Below are positions 50,057-58,263 of a DNA stretch of 64,000 nt, piece by piece. The stretch's first letter is position 1. Each line of letters starts with the position of its first letter. The DNA comes from Sphingobacteriales bacterium (lineage in GTDB: Bacteria; Bacteroidota; Bacteroidia; Chitinophagales; JADIYW01): NCBI GenBank assembly GCA_016719635.1, contig JADJYT010000004.1:62001-126000 (forward strand), in the 5' to 3' direction. Made by a program: the position numbers and the translations under genes. Under the pieces are notes generated by a model, which did not search any database, was not told the DNA's origin, and worked only from the letters and a program-made list of their open reading frames with translations.

Positions 50057-52126
50057 ATGACCATTAAGGTAAAAAATACCATACCGGATACGCAACGTGC
50101 CGAGTTTGAGGCGATGTACCGGAAAGCCCTGTCCCTTAAAAATAATAAGGAATATGTGAAAGCTATTGAAGCTTATTCAGATATCATTACCCAAAAACAA
50201 GATGTGAAGGATTGTGTGGAGTGCGCGAAGTTATATGAAGATATTGGAGATATCTTTTACGAATTAAAGGATTTTTTGCATGCTTTTGAAAATATGGAAA
50301 AGGCACTGCATATTTATGCGGATAATGAAGAATATGATTTACAGCTGACCCAGTATAAAAAAATCGGAGGATTGCAGCAAAGTATCTGGCAGTTTAAGAA
50401 ATCCATGGAAATCTTTCAGCAGGGATTGTCGCTTGCCACACGCCTGGGGAAGAGGGATAAAATAGTAGAGTTTGAATTGTTGCTGGGAAATGTATTTAAC
50501 TGGGCAGATCAGCTGGAGGATGCAAAGAGATATTTAATCAGCGCTATTGAGAAGGAACGCAAAATTAATCTTCCGCTGATAAAATTACGAGCGCATGTAA
50601 GTTACGCCATCCTGATGCGCAAGATGAAGAAATACAAGGAAGCCGAAAAGTATTTCAAACTCGGCATGAAATATTCCCGGGAAAATGAGGGAGCCTATCT
50701 TTCTGATATTACTAAAAGCTACGGCATCATGCAGTTTGAAATCGGGAATTATGAACAGGCGGAAAATCTGCTGTTAGATTCGGAACAAAAACTCGTTACG
50801 GAAGGTAATAACACTACACGAGCTGTTGTGTTTGAGTACCTGGCATTGTTGTATGAGCATAAGAGGAACTATGAGAAGGCATATTATTATGTCAAGAAAT
50901 ATTATGACAATAAGCTGGAACTGCTGGAAAGAGGGTATTCGGATGATAACAATATCCTCCATGCAAAGATAGGATTGGAAGATGCGAAAAGAGAAAGGCT
51001 GGTGGCCGAAGAAACGGCTAAAGCAAAAAGTATATTCATTGCCACCATCAGCCATGAAATCCGAACGCCGATGAATATCATCTTAGCAACTTCTTCCCTG
51101 ATGCTGAACGATGAACCCAAACCGGAGCATATCCGGTATCTGCATACACTCAAAAAATCAGGTGAGAATCTGCTGGGGATCATCAGCGATATTTTAGACG
51201 TTTCCAAAATGGAAGCCGGCAGGCTCGAAATCGAATACGAACCGGTATGGCTGAATGATGTCTTTGAAAGTATACAGTCGACTATGGAACAGTCGGCTGT
51301 ATCCAAGAAGCTATTACTGTCCTGTAAGGTGGATGAAAAGATTAATTTTCCGATCTTCTCTGATCCTTTAAGGCTTACTCAGGTGTTGACTAATTTAATA
51401 GGAAATGCCATCAAATTTACGACACAGGGGACGGTCCATTTTGCTGCAAAATTAAAAAATAAAAATACGCTTCGACTGGAAGTGAGTGATACCGGTATCG
51501 GTATTCCCCAAAATAAACTGCATACCATCTTTGATGAATATGAACAGGTGAGAACCAACGTGCAGAAGAAATATAAAGGAACCGGACTTGGTCTGGCGAT
51601 TTCTAAAAAACTGGTGGAGTTAATGAATGGAACCATCACCATAAAAAGTAAGATTAATGAAGGAACCCGTTTTATCATTTCTCTGCCATTTGAAAAAGCA
51701 CCCGTGCAAAAAGAAGCAGATTTTTCTGCAATCCTAAAGGATGCGGTTTTCCTTAGCGGTAAGTCTGTCTTGATTGCAGACGATTTCGAGGATAATCGGT
51801 TTGTATTGAGTGAAACGCTTCGGTTCTTTAACAAGGAAATAAACATACATCAGGCGGAGAACGGATTGAAGGCGCTTGAGATATTAAAACAGGAGCGTGC
51901 AGACCTCGTTATCATGGATTTGGATATGCCGGAGATGAATGGCTTTGAGGCCTTGTCAGCCATACGAAAAGATAAGAAGTTAAAAAAGATTAAGGTTATA
52001 GCCAGTACGGCCAGCCTCATTACGGACGGGGACAATGAATTCCTGTCTTTCGGTTTTGACGGGTATCTGCCCAAGCCATTTGATGTGGAACAGTTTTTTG
52101 TTTTGCTGGACAAGATGCTGAAATAG
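50057..52126 (+). CDS. Soluble TPR hybrid histidine kinase
   Basis: From the ATG at 50057 the protein is 689 residues. It has about six TPR repeats (about 10-290), a coiled-coil linker and a HisKA domain with H333 (ISHEIRTPMN). The HATPase_c domain has DTGIGIPQNKLHTIF and GTGLGLAISKKLVEL. A C-terminal receiver has D621 in IMDLDMPEMNG. No signal peptide or membrane segment is seen, so it senses something in the cytoplasm, probably through protein contact via the TPRs. A longer frame from 49991 adds 22 residues rich in L/I but without a clear helix pattern; the ATG at 50057 was preferred. Confidence 0.9.
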   Translation: MTIKVKNTIPDTQRAEFEAMYRKALSLKNNKEYVKAIEAYSDIITQKQDVKDCVECAKLYEDIGDIFYELKDFLHAFENMEKALHIYADNEEYDLQLTQYKKIGGLQQSIWQFKKSMEIFQQGLSLATRLGKRDKIVEFELLLGNVFNWADQLEDAKRYLISAIEKERKINLPLIKLRAHVSYAILMRKMKKYKEAEKYFKLGMKYSRENEGAYLSDITKSYGIMQFEIGNYEQAENLLLDSEQKLVTEGNNTTRAVVFEYLALLYEHKRNYEKAYYYVKKYYDNKLELLERGYSDDNNILHAKIGLEDAKRERLVAEETAKAKSIFIATISHEIRTPMNIILATSSLMLNDEPKPEHIRYLHTLKKSGENLLGIISDILDVSKMEAGRLEIEYEPVWLNDVFESIQSTMEQSAVSKKLLLSCKVDEKINFPIFSDPLRLTQVLTNLIGNAIKFTTQGTVHFAAKLKNKNTLRLEVSDTGIGIPQNKLHTIFDEYEQVRTNVQKKYKGTGLGLAISKKLVELMNGTITIKSKINEGTRFIISLPFEKAPVQKEADFSAILKDAVFLSGKSVLIADDFEDNRFVLSETLRFFNKEINIHQAENGLKALEILKQERADLVIMDLDMPEMNGFEALSAIRKDKKLKKIKVIASTASLITDGDNEFLSFGFDGYLPKPFDVEQFFVLLDKMLK

Positions 52127-52127
52127 G

Positions 52128-52916
52128 TTAATCTCTCAGATTTAATCCTACCACATCTTCATAAGCCACGTATAATGCACAGATACTGCTGGGTATCGTT
52201 ACCAACAGGCCAACCAGCAGGCAGATTGCTCCGGCAACATTAAACAAAACAATTAAAAATAAGAAACCCACCCAATTCAGGAATTTCTTCCCGATAATTT
52301 TTCTGCTGATATCCAGTGCTTTTACAGGCTCAAAGTTTTCGAATAAAACCAGAAAGGTACCGAAGAGGAACAGAACGGATATGACCGCTGCAATAAGTCC
52401 GGCCAGTCCGGATCTGCCTGCAAATCCATACAAGGAGCTATAGGAGAAATTCATACCGCTGAAGTGATTTATATCGAACGCCGGTTTAATGCCCAGGAAT
52501 GCAACCTTAAAGTAAGACCATCCTCCAATTACTAAAAAGATGGCAGCGATGATAACGGTAGGAATCAGTGTGACGATGGCCAGCGGAGTATATTTATTGG
52601 TGCCGTCAAAAAAATTGGAGAAAGAACGGGCCTCCTTCTGATCTATCATCCTGGCAACAATAAACCCACCTGCCAGAATCGGTGCGATAACAGCACTGGC
52701 AAATCCCTTCACAAACGGAATTGAACTGATAATGCCCTGTGCAACGGCTACAATAAGAATAAAACCGATAAATGAACCAATGTCCTGCTTGAAAAGTTCA
52801 ATTCCCTTTTTAATATATTCTATGGAATTGGTTTCATAACCGTTCTCCAATAAGGAGCGGAGTGATTTGCCGTTTTTCTGATTCAGCAGTTCGTTGTCTA
52901 ATTCTTGATTTTCCAT
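52128..52916 (-). CDS. Six-helix integral membrane protein, function unknown
   Basis: The 262-residue protein has a charged cytoplasmic N-terminus (about 1-45) and about six transmembrane segments, with a conserved-looking F-x-A-F-x-x-S-x-K-I-I-like element (KALDISRKIIGKKFLNW). Glycine-rich helices recall DUF975/YciC-like proteins, which are uncharacterised. The gene is convergent with the hybrid kinase, only 1 base apart. Confidence 0.65.
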   Translation of the reverse strand: MENQELDNELLNQKNGKSLRSLLENGYETNSIEYIKKGIELFKQDIGSFIGFILIVAVAQGIISSIPFVKGFASAVIAPILAGGFIVARMIDQKEARSFSNFFDGTNKYTPLAIVTLIPTVIIAAIFLVIGGWSYFKVAFLGIKPAFDINHFSGMNFSYSSLYGFAGRSGLAGLIAAVISVLFLFGTFLVLFENFEPVKALDISRKIIGKKFLNWVGFLFLIVLFNVAGAICLLVGLLVTIPSSICALYVAYEDVVGLNLRD

Positions 52917-52982
52917 AGCATGGTTTTATACTTGAAATTAATTAAGAATTGCCAACAATGCATATTAATTTTTCAAGAACGG

Positions 52983-53705
52983 TTATTCTCCGAATAATCT
53001 GGCAATTCCATAGGCTGCTGCTGCTGCGATTGCGCCTATGGCCATTACTTTAAGGGCGCCTTTAAATAATGGCTGACCGGTTAATTTGGATTTAAAATAT
53101 CCGAATATGAATAAACTGATGAGTGTGACACCGGCTGAATATAACAGCCCATCCGCAGGATGGGATACAAAGAAATAAGGGGATAACGGAATGATACCCC
53201 CGGCAATATAGGAGAAACCTATTGTTAAGGCGGAATTGCGGGCACGTTTCGGGTCTGGTGTTTCCAGATCCAATTCATACTTCATCATGAAATTGACCCA
53301 CTTGTCTTTGTCAACGGAAAGCTCCTGTACTGCCGCCTTTACGGTTGATTCACTTAAGCCCATGGAAGCGAATATCTCTTCCGTTTCTGCCACCTCCTTT
53401 TCTTTCAAATGTTCCACTTCGTAATACTCTCTTTTTTGTTCGGAGTCGAAGTGGTCAATCTCTGCACGTCCAGCCAGATATCCACCCAAACCCATGGCGA
53501 TCGAACCGGCTGCAATCTCTGCGATGCCTGCCGTCACCACCAAAGAGGCGGAATCAACGGCGCCGCTCAGTCCCGCGGCAAGTGCAAATGGAACCGTTAA
53601 GCCGTCTGACATGCCGATTACAATATCCTTAATAAAATCGGAACTCTGTATATGCTCTTCATTGTGGTCGATAAGATTCCTGTCTTGTTCGGGATGTAAA
53701 TGCAT
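52983..53705 (-). CDS. VIT1/CCC1-family iron/manganese transporter
   Basis: The 240-residue protein matches VIT1/CCC1. SDFIKDIVIGMSDGLTVPFALAAGLSGA forms the first helix with its metal-site residues. AGIAEIAAGSIAMGLGGYLAGRAE is helix 2, followed by the acidic cytoplasmic metal-binding helices (HFDSEQKREYYEVEHLKEKEVAETEEIF) and three C-terminal helices. The family moves Fe2+ or Mn2+ out of the cytoplasm, protecting against excess. It lies 23 bases after the globin gene and is probably co-transcribed with it. Confidence 0.92.
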   Translation of the reverse strand: MHLHPEQDRNLIDHNEEHIQSSDFIKDIVIGMSDGLTVPFALAAGLSGAVDSASLVVTAGIAEIAAGSIAMGLGGYLAGRAEIDHFDSEQKREYYEVEHLKEKEVAETEEIFASMGLSESTVKAAVQELSVDKDKWVNFMMKYELDLETPDPKRARNSALTIGFSYIAGGIIPLSPYFFVSHPADGLLYSAGVTLISLFIFGYFKSKLTGQPLFKGALKVMAIGAIAAAAAYGIARLFGE

Positions 53706-53728
53706 GGTGCTATGATTTGTACTGAAAA

Positions 53729-54118
53729 TTACGATTTATTCTTGTTCAGGTAATCTATTTTATACTGCATAATGTCTGCTATGGACTGTGCCCTGAATTT
53801 TGCCATTTCCGCTTTCTCTCCTTCAAACAACTCGTCCACCGTTTCCTTCCAAAGAAACAGCCATCGGTTGAATTCCTGCTCTTTCAGAGGGAATCTTTCG
53901 TCTAAAGCAATATGTTTTTCCGTAACGTTGCCCCTGTAAACAGCTGCATCCAATAAGATGCTGTCCCAGAAATTGGCAATGACGGTCAGGTGTGGTTCTA
54001 AGTGTGAAAGTACGGTTTGCTGAAAGATGGTCCGCAGGAGTTCATCCTGTAATAATTTATCGTAAAAGAGTTTTACCAAAGTATCGATGTCTTGCCGTGC
54101 GGAGATGTCTGGTTTCAT
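53729..54118 (-). CDS. Group III truncated haemoglobin
   Basis: The 129-residue protein shows the group III truncated globin pattern: DIDTLVKLFYDKLLQDELL, then HLEPHLTVIANFWDSILLDAAVYRGN, a proximal-histidine candidate H69 in EKHIALDERFPL, and FNRWLFLWKETVDELFEGEKAE. These small haem proteins bind oxygen or NO. It precedes the VIT1-type metal transporter by 23 bases on the same strand, a pairing that suggests an iron or oxidative/nitrosative role. Confidence 0.9.
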   Translation of the reverse strand: MKPDISARQDIDTLVKLFYDKLLQDELLRTIFQQTVLSHLEPHLTVIANFWDSILLDAAVYRGNVTEKHIALDERFPLKEQEFNRWLFLWKETVDELFEGEKAEMAKFRAQSIADIMQYKIDYLNKNKS

Positions 54119-54186
54119 TCTGTAGATTTGTTCGCTAAATTACCTGAAATTTTTCAGAGCGTTAATAAAATATGCCATCCGGCAAA

Positions 54187-54435
54187 TTAATCCCATATTT
54201 GTTCTATCGGTATATGGAGGATGCGTAAGCATAATTGAACCTGTCCTGCATGATATGCTTCATGATACACAATATCTGCTAAAAAAGTTCCTAAAGGTTT
54301 TAACCCGCTGCTTCTATTAATGAATATCGTATCCAGATCAGAATCAGGAAATGATTGCAGGTATGCAATAAAATCTGTTCTGCTTCTCCGGCGCGCTTCT
54401 TCCAGACTCTGTATGATGGATGCCATGGCTTGCAC
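54187..54435 (-). pseudogene. 5'-truncated DinB-superfamily gene remnant
   Basis: The 82 codons match only the C-terminal half of a DinB-type four-helix bundle: SLEEARRRSRTDFIAYLQSF, then DIVYHEAYHAGQVQLCLRIL with the metal-binding H-x3-H. Full DinB proteins are about 150-170 residues. The in-frame sequence upstream of the GTG at 54435 continues only eight codons (NGSFDSIV, plausible DinB sequence) before a stop at about 54460. A terminator of the neighbouring gene follows. So the first helices with the third metal ligand are missing and the protein is probably non-functional. It might still be translated from the GTG or the nearby ATG. Confidence 0.6.
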
Positions 54436-54470
54436 AATACTATCGAATGAGCCGTTTTAGATTCAATTAT

Positions 54471-54500
54471 AAAAAAAGGCTGTCATTTATGACAGCCTTT
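54471..54500 (-). terminator. Rho-independent terminator for the lipoprotein gene
   Basis: The stem AAAGGCTGTCAT / ATGACAGCCTTT (12 perfect base pairs, 2-base centre) is followed on the minus strand by a T-run (A-run at 54471-54477). Confidence 0.9.
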
Positions 54501-54522
54501 CTATGCATAAAATAGTTTGTGT

Positions 54523-55191
54523 TTAACAAGGTAAGGCGTTGCAGATAGCCGTTAAGATGGAAACACCAATGGTCAGGATAATCTGGCACAATACACCACC
54601 AATAACGGGGATGGTAGATACGCTGATGGCAGCGCAAAGCGCATCACCTCCAAAGATTTTAGCTAAGATGACCGCCAGGTTGCACAAGTCTTTTAACGGG
54701 CATGCCGCTATTCGTCCGGTAACACCTGCGGGGTTGCCGATGAAATTCTGTAATTCAGGGTTGGCTTTTATGGCCTTGGTGAATGTTGCAGACAAATCGT
54801 TTTGGTTCATCTTGCTCATTTCAGGATATTTCTTGGCCAGTGTGTTCAGCGCTAACCCGAATTTTTGTAAGTCGAGGATAAATTCATCATAAGCAACGCC
54901 GGTGATGGCTTTTACTCTGTTATAATCCTGAGGAGTGGCTGTTTTATTATTGATACTGGCAGCGATACTTCTCAATTCTGCAATGTTGGCGTCATTGTTC
55001 AGCGACTGGATATCCAGTTTGGTTCCTAAATCAGCGGCAGATGTAAGTACATCTTTGAATGCCTGATCTTTGGATAGTTTAACATCTAATGCTTCTGTAG
55101 CTATGGCTGCAGTCTGTTTCTGGCAGGAAACAAAGGAAAGGGAGGATGCAACTATCAGCAGCATCATAAAACGTTGGAAATACTTTTTCAT
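54523..55191 (-). CDS. Lipoprotein with regularly spaced cysteines in a hydrophobic C-terminus
   Basis: From the ATG at 55191 the protein is 222 residues. The lipoprotein signal peptide ends LSFVSC with Cys23. The middle (about 30-155) is helical and charged. The final 60 residues are hydrophobic and glycine-rich, with six cysteines spaced C-x5-C-x15-C-x15-C-x14-C-x4-C, the last being the C-terminal residue. I do not recognise a family. The tail recalls disulfide-rich hydrophobic peptide domains such as halocin C8-like domains, but this is a resemblance, not an assignment. A longer frame from 55242 is rejected because the signal peptide begins at MKKYFQRF. It has its own terminator. Confidence 0.75.
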   Translation of the reverse strand: MKKYFQRFMMLLIVASSLSFVSCQKQTAAIATEALDVKLSKDQAFKDVLTSAADLGTKLDIQSLNNDANIAELRSIAASINNKTATPQDYNRVKAITGVAYDEFILDLQKFGLALNTLAKKYPEMSKMNQNDLSATFTKAIKANPELQNFIGNPAGVTGRIAACPLKDLCNLAVILAKIFGGDALCAAISVSTIPVIGGVLCQIILTIGVSILTAICNALPC

Positions 55192-55347
55192 TTGGTTTGG
55201 ATTTAGTTTCCTGAATTTACTAAAATAGTTAACAAATCTCACTATTTACGGGTATTTTTTTGGAGTAGCTATGAATTTTTTGACAAATGTTTAGCCAAAA
55301 CTGACAAGAGGCGGAAAACAGGCTTGTACATTCTGCTGCAATCCGAA

Positions 55348-57093
55348 TTATAGTGTCGTCTTGATATTCAGCTCCTTCATTTGCTTCTCATCAATCGTAC
55401 TTGGAGAATCCAGCATCACATCACGTCCTGAATTGTTCTTAGGGAAAGCAATGAAATCACGAATGGTTTCCACGCTGTTTAAGACCGCGCACAATCTGTC
55501 AAAACCAAATGCCAGTCCGCCGTGTGGTGGTGCTCCGTATTCAAACGCATTCATCAGGAATCCGAACTGTTTTTGTGCCTCTTCTTCCGTAAACCCTAAC
55601 CGTTTGAACATCTCTGCCTGTAATGCTTTCTCGTAAATTCTGATGGAACCGCCGCCCACTTCCACGCCGTTGATGGCTAAATCGTATGCATCCGCACGTA
55701 CGCGGTCTGGATCGGTATATAAAAATTCAATGTCTTCTTTCTTCGGTGACGTGAACGGATGATGCATGGCAAAATGCCTGTTTTCCCCTTCATTGAATTC
55801 CAGTAAAGGAAAATCCAATACCCAAAGCGGCTTGAAGTCGTCTTTTTTACGCAAGCCTAAACGGTTGCCCATTTCGAGGCGCAATTCGTTCATCTGTTTG
55901 CGCACTTTATCTATATTGCCGCATAATACCAGCAACAAATCGCCTGATTTCATGCCTGCAGCCTCAGCCCATTTTTTCAGTTCGTCCTCATTGTAAAATT
56001 TATCTACCGATGATTTCAAGGTGCCGTCCGGATTGTAACGCAGGTAAATCAGACCGCTCGCACCAATTTGCGGACGCTTCACGAAGTCCGTCAGTTCATC
56101 CAGTTGTTTTCGTGTATATTCTGCAGCACCTTCTGCGTTGATACCAATCACCAGTTCAGCATTATCAAAAACACCAAAGCCTTTTCCTTTTACCAGCTCA
56201 TTCATATCCACAAACGGCATACCGAATCGAAGGTCAGGCTTATCGCTGCCGTAGATTTTCATCGCATCGTCGTATTGCATGCGCGGAAAATCACCCAGTT
56301 CAATGCCCTTCACCGTTTTGAAAACATGTTTGATGAGTCCTTCGAACATGTTCAAAATATCCTCCTGCTCTACAAACGCCATCTCGCAGTCTATCTGCGT
56401 GAATTCCGGCTGTCTGTCGGCACGCAAATCTTCATCACGGAAACATCTTGTAATCTGGTAGTATTTGTCAAAACCGGAAACCATCAGCAATTGTTTGAAG
56501 GTTTGCGGCGATTGCGGCAGCGCGTAAAACTGTCCGGGATTCATTCTGGAAGGCACTACGAAGTCTCTCGCACCTTCCGGTGTAGATTTAATCAAAAAGG
56601 GTGTTTCAATATCTAAGAATCCATTCGCATTCAGATACGTTCTCACTTCGTGTCCCACTTTATGGCGGAAGATGATTTTTTCCTGCACTTCATTTCTGCG
56701 CAAATCCAGGTAGCGGTATTGCATACGAATATCATCGCCGCCGTCGGTTTCATTTTCTATGGTAAATGGCGGCACCTTCGATTCGGATAAGATATTAAAA
56801 TCGCTGACGATGATTTCTATGTCGCCTGTCGGATTCTTCGGATTCTTGTTGGAACGCTCCACCACTTTTCCTGAAGCCTGCACTACAAACTCACGGCCCA
56901 GGCGTTTGGCGCGTTCCGCTAGCATCGGATTGGCATCCATATTGAAAACCAATTGGGTAATGCCATACCGGTCGCGCAAATCCAGGAAAAGCAATTCACC
57001 GAAGTTACGGGTGGTTTGCACCCATCCGGAAAGTTTTACCTGTCGGTTGACATGTTCCGGTCTTAATTCGCCGCACGTGTGAGTTCTGTACAT
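55348..57093 (-). CDS. aspS: Aspartyl-tRNA synthetase
   Basis: The 581-residue enzyme is a bacterial-type AspRS. The N-terminal OB-fold anticodon-binding domain (LSGWVQTTRNFGELLFLDLRD) comes first. Class II motif 1 (FLDIETPFLIKSTPEGARDF), motif 2 (CFRDEDLRADRQPEFTQID) and motif 3 (GLAFGFDRLCAVL) are all present. A GAD insertion domain of about 130 residues lies between motifs 2 and 3. Length and ends are normal. It charges tRNA-Asp, possibly also tRNA-Asn, which depends on genes outside the window. Confidence 0.97.
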   Translation of the reverse strand: MYRTHTCGELRPEHVNRQVKLSGWVQTTRNFGELLFLDLRDRYGITQLVFNMDANPMLAERAKRLGREFVVQASGKVVERSNKNPKNPTGDIEIIVSDFNILSESKVPPFTIENETDGGDDIRMQYRYLDLRRNEVQEKIIFRHKVGHEVRTYLNANGFLDIETPFLIKSTPEGARDFVVPSRMNPGQFYALPQSPQTFKQLLMVSGFDKYYQITRCFRDEDLRADRQPEFTQIDCEMAFVEQEDILNMFEGLIKHVFKTVKGIELGDFPRMQYDDAMKIYGSDKPDLRFGMPFVDMNELVKGKGFGVFDNAELVIGINAEGAAEYTRKQLDELTDFVKRPQIGASGLIYLRYNPDGTLKSSVDKFYNEDELKKWAEAAGMKSGDLLLVLCGNIDKVRKQMNELRLEMGNRLGLRKKDDFKPLWVLDFPLLEFNEGENRHFAMHHPFTSPKKEDIEFLYTDPDRVRADAYDLAINGVEVGGGSIRIYEKALQAEMFKRLGFTEEEAQKQFGFLMNAFEYGAPPHGGLAFGFDRLCAVLNSVETIRDFIAFPKNNSGRDVMLDSPSTIDEKQMKELNIKTTL

Positions 57094-57114
57094 AGTATAA
57101 TGTTAAATGGTAAG

Positions 57115-57183
57115 CGTCATTCTCGCGCAAGCGGGAATCTCAAATATCAGAAAGGTGAGATTCCCTTTTGCAAGGGAATGACT
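57115..57183. repeat. Palindromic intergenic repeat (CGTCATTCTCGCGCAAGCGG type)
   Basis: The left arm CGTCATTCTCGCGCAAGCGG (then GAATCTC) and the right arm GAGATTCCCTTTTGCAAGGG (then AATGAC) are inverted and imperfect, about 15 bases apart. It sits between aspS and fcl. It is similar in plan to the in-gene element at 3576-3635 but different in sequence. Confidence 0.75.
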
Positions 57184-57238
57184 TTTACAAAAATAAGAAG
57201 ATAAATATTAATTAGAGGTTAATGATTAGGTTAACTAT

Positions 57239-58189
57239 TCAGCTATACTTACCCACTATCGCATCATAATTGGTAGAAAACTCTTTATATACAGTTGAAA
57301 TGCCATCGCGTAAGTTAATGGTGTGTTTCCAGCCCAGCGCGTGTATCTTGCTTACATCGGTAAGTTTGCGCGGCGTTCCGTCCGGTTTGCTTGTATCATG
57401 TACGATGGTACCTTCGTAACCTACAATTTCTTTGACCAGCAATGCCAGATCCTTAATCGTTATTTCCACACCGCTGCCGCAGTTGACAAATGTTTCGCCT
57501 TCGTAGTTTTCCATCAGAAAAAATAAGGCATCAGCGAGGTCATCAGCATGTAAAAATTCACGGTATGGCGAGCCGGTTCCCCACATCACCACTTCAGGAA
57601 CATGGTTCATTTTCGCTTCGTGAAATTTGCGTATTAGCGCGGGAAGGACATGCGAATTGTTTAGATCATAATTGTCATTCGGTCCGTACAGATTGGTCGG
57701 CATCGCGGAAATGAAATTGCAGCCGTATTGTTTTTTGTACGACTCGCATAATTTAATACCCGCAATCTTGGCGATGGCGTAAGGTTCATTTGTCTTCTCG
57801 AGTTCGCCACTTAATAAATATTCTTCTTTAAGCGGCTGCGGTGCCATTTTCGGGTAGATACATGTACTTCCAAGAAACAACAGCTTTTTTACTTGGTGTT
57901 CGAAAGCTGCATGAATGGTATTGCACTCAATCATCAGGTTCTGATAGAGAAAATCTGCGCGGTAGGTATTGTTGGCATGTATACCGCCAACCCTGGCAGC
58001 AGCAACAAAAACGTAATCCGGTTTATTGGCTTCAAACCATGTGTTGACAGCATCCTGTGAAATCAGATTCAGTTCCTTTGAACTTGCTGAAAGAATGTTG
58101 CTGAATCCTTCTTTTCGCAGTTTACGCACAATCGCAGAACCTACCATGCCGTTGTGTCCTGCTACGTATATTTTTGAGTTCTTGTCCAT
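57239..58189 (-). CDS. fcl: GDP-L-fucose synthase
   Basis: From the ATG at 58189 this is a 316-residue enzyme (a GTG- or ATG-type extension to 58207 adds six residues). The Rossmann motif is AGHNGMVGSAIVRKL, then AARVGGIHANNTYRADF, FLGSTCIYPKMAPQPLKE, YAIAKIAG with the catalytic Y-x3-K, and MPTNLYGPNDNYD. It epimerises and reduces GDP-4-keto-6-deoxymannose to GDP-L-fucose, the step after Gmd. It lies 72 bases downstream of gmd on the same strand. Confidence 0.95.
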   Translation of the reverse strand: MDKNSKIYVAGHNGMVGSAIVRKLRKEGFSNILSASSKELNLISQDAVNTWFEANKPDYVFVAAARVGGIHANNTYRADFLYQNLMIECNTIHAAFEHQVKKLLFLGSTCIYPKMAPQPLKEEYLLSGELEKTNEPYAIAKIAGIKLCESYKKQYGCNFISAMPTNLYGPNDNYDLNNSHVLPALIRKFHEAKMNHVPEVVMWGTGSPYREFLHADDLADALFFLMENYEGETFVNCGSGVEITIKDLALLVKEIVGYEGTIVHDTSKPDGTPRKLTDVSKIHALGWKHTINLRDGISTVYKEFSTNYDAIVGKYS

Positions 58190-58199
58190 GGTATTATCA

Positions 58200-58263
58200 G
58201 TGGTCAATAGTCAATGGTCAATAGGACAAATCGCGATGGACTGTCGACTATGGACTATGGACT
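58200..58263. repeat. Degenerate inverted repeat between gmd and fcl
   Basis: TAGTCAATGGTCAATAG on the left, and CTATGGACTATGGACTA on the right (reverse complement TAGTCCATAGTCCATAG). Each arm is itself a short direct repeat. The right arm overlaps the gmd stop. Confidence 0.5.

Noticed and set aside
56068..56616. 182-codon frame antisense to aspS
   Set aside because: It lies wholly within a conserved housekeeping gene and has no recognisable motif.
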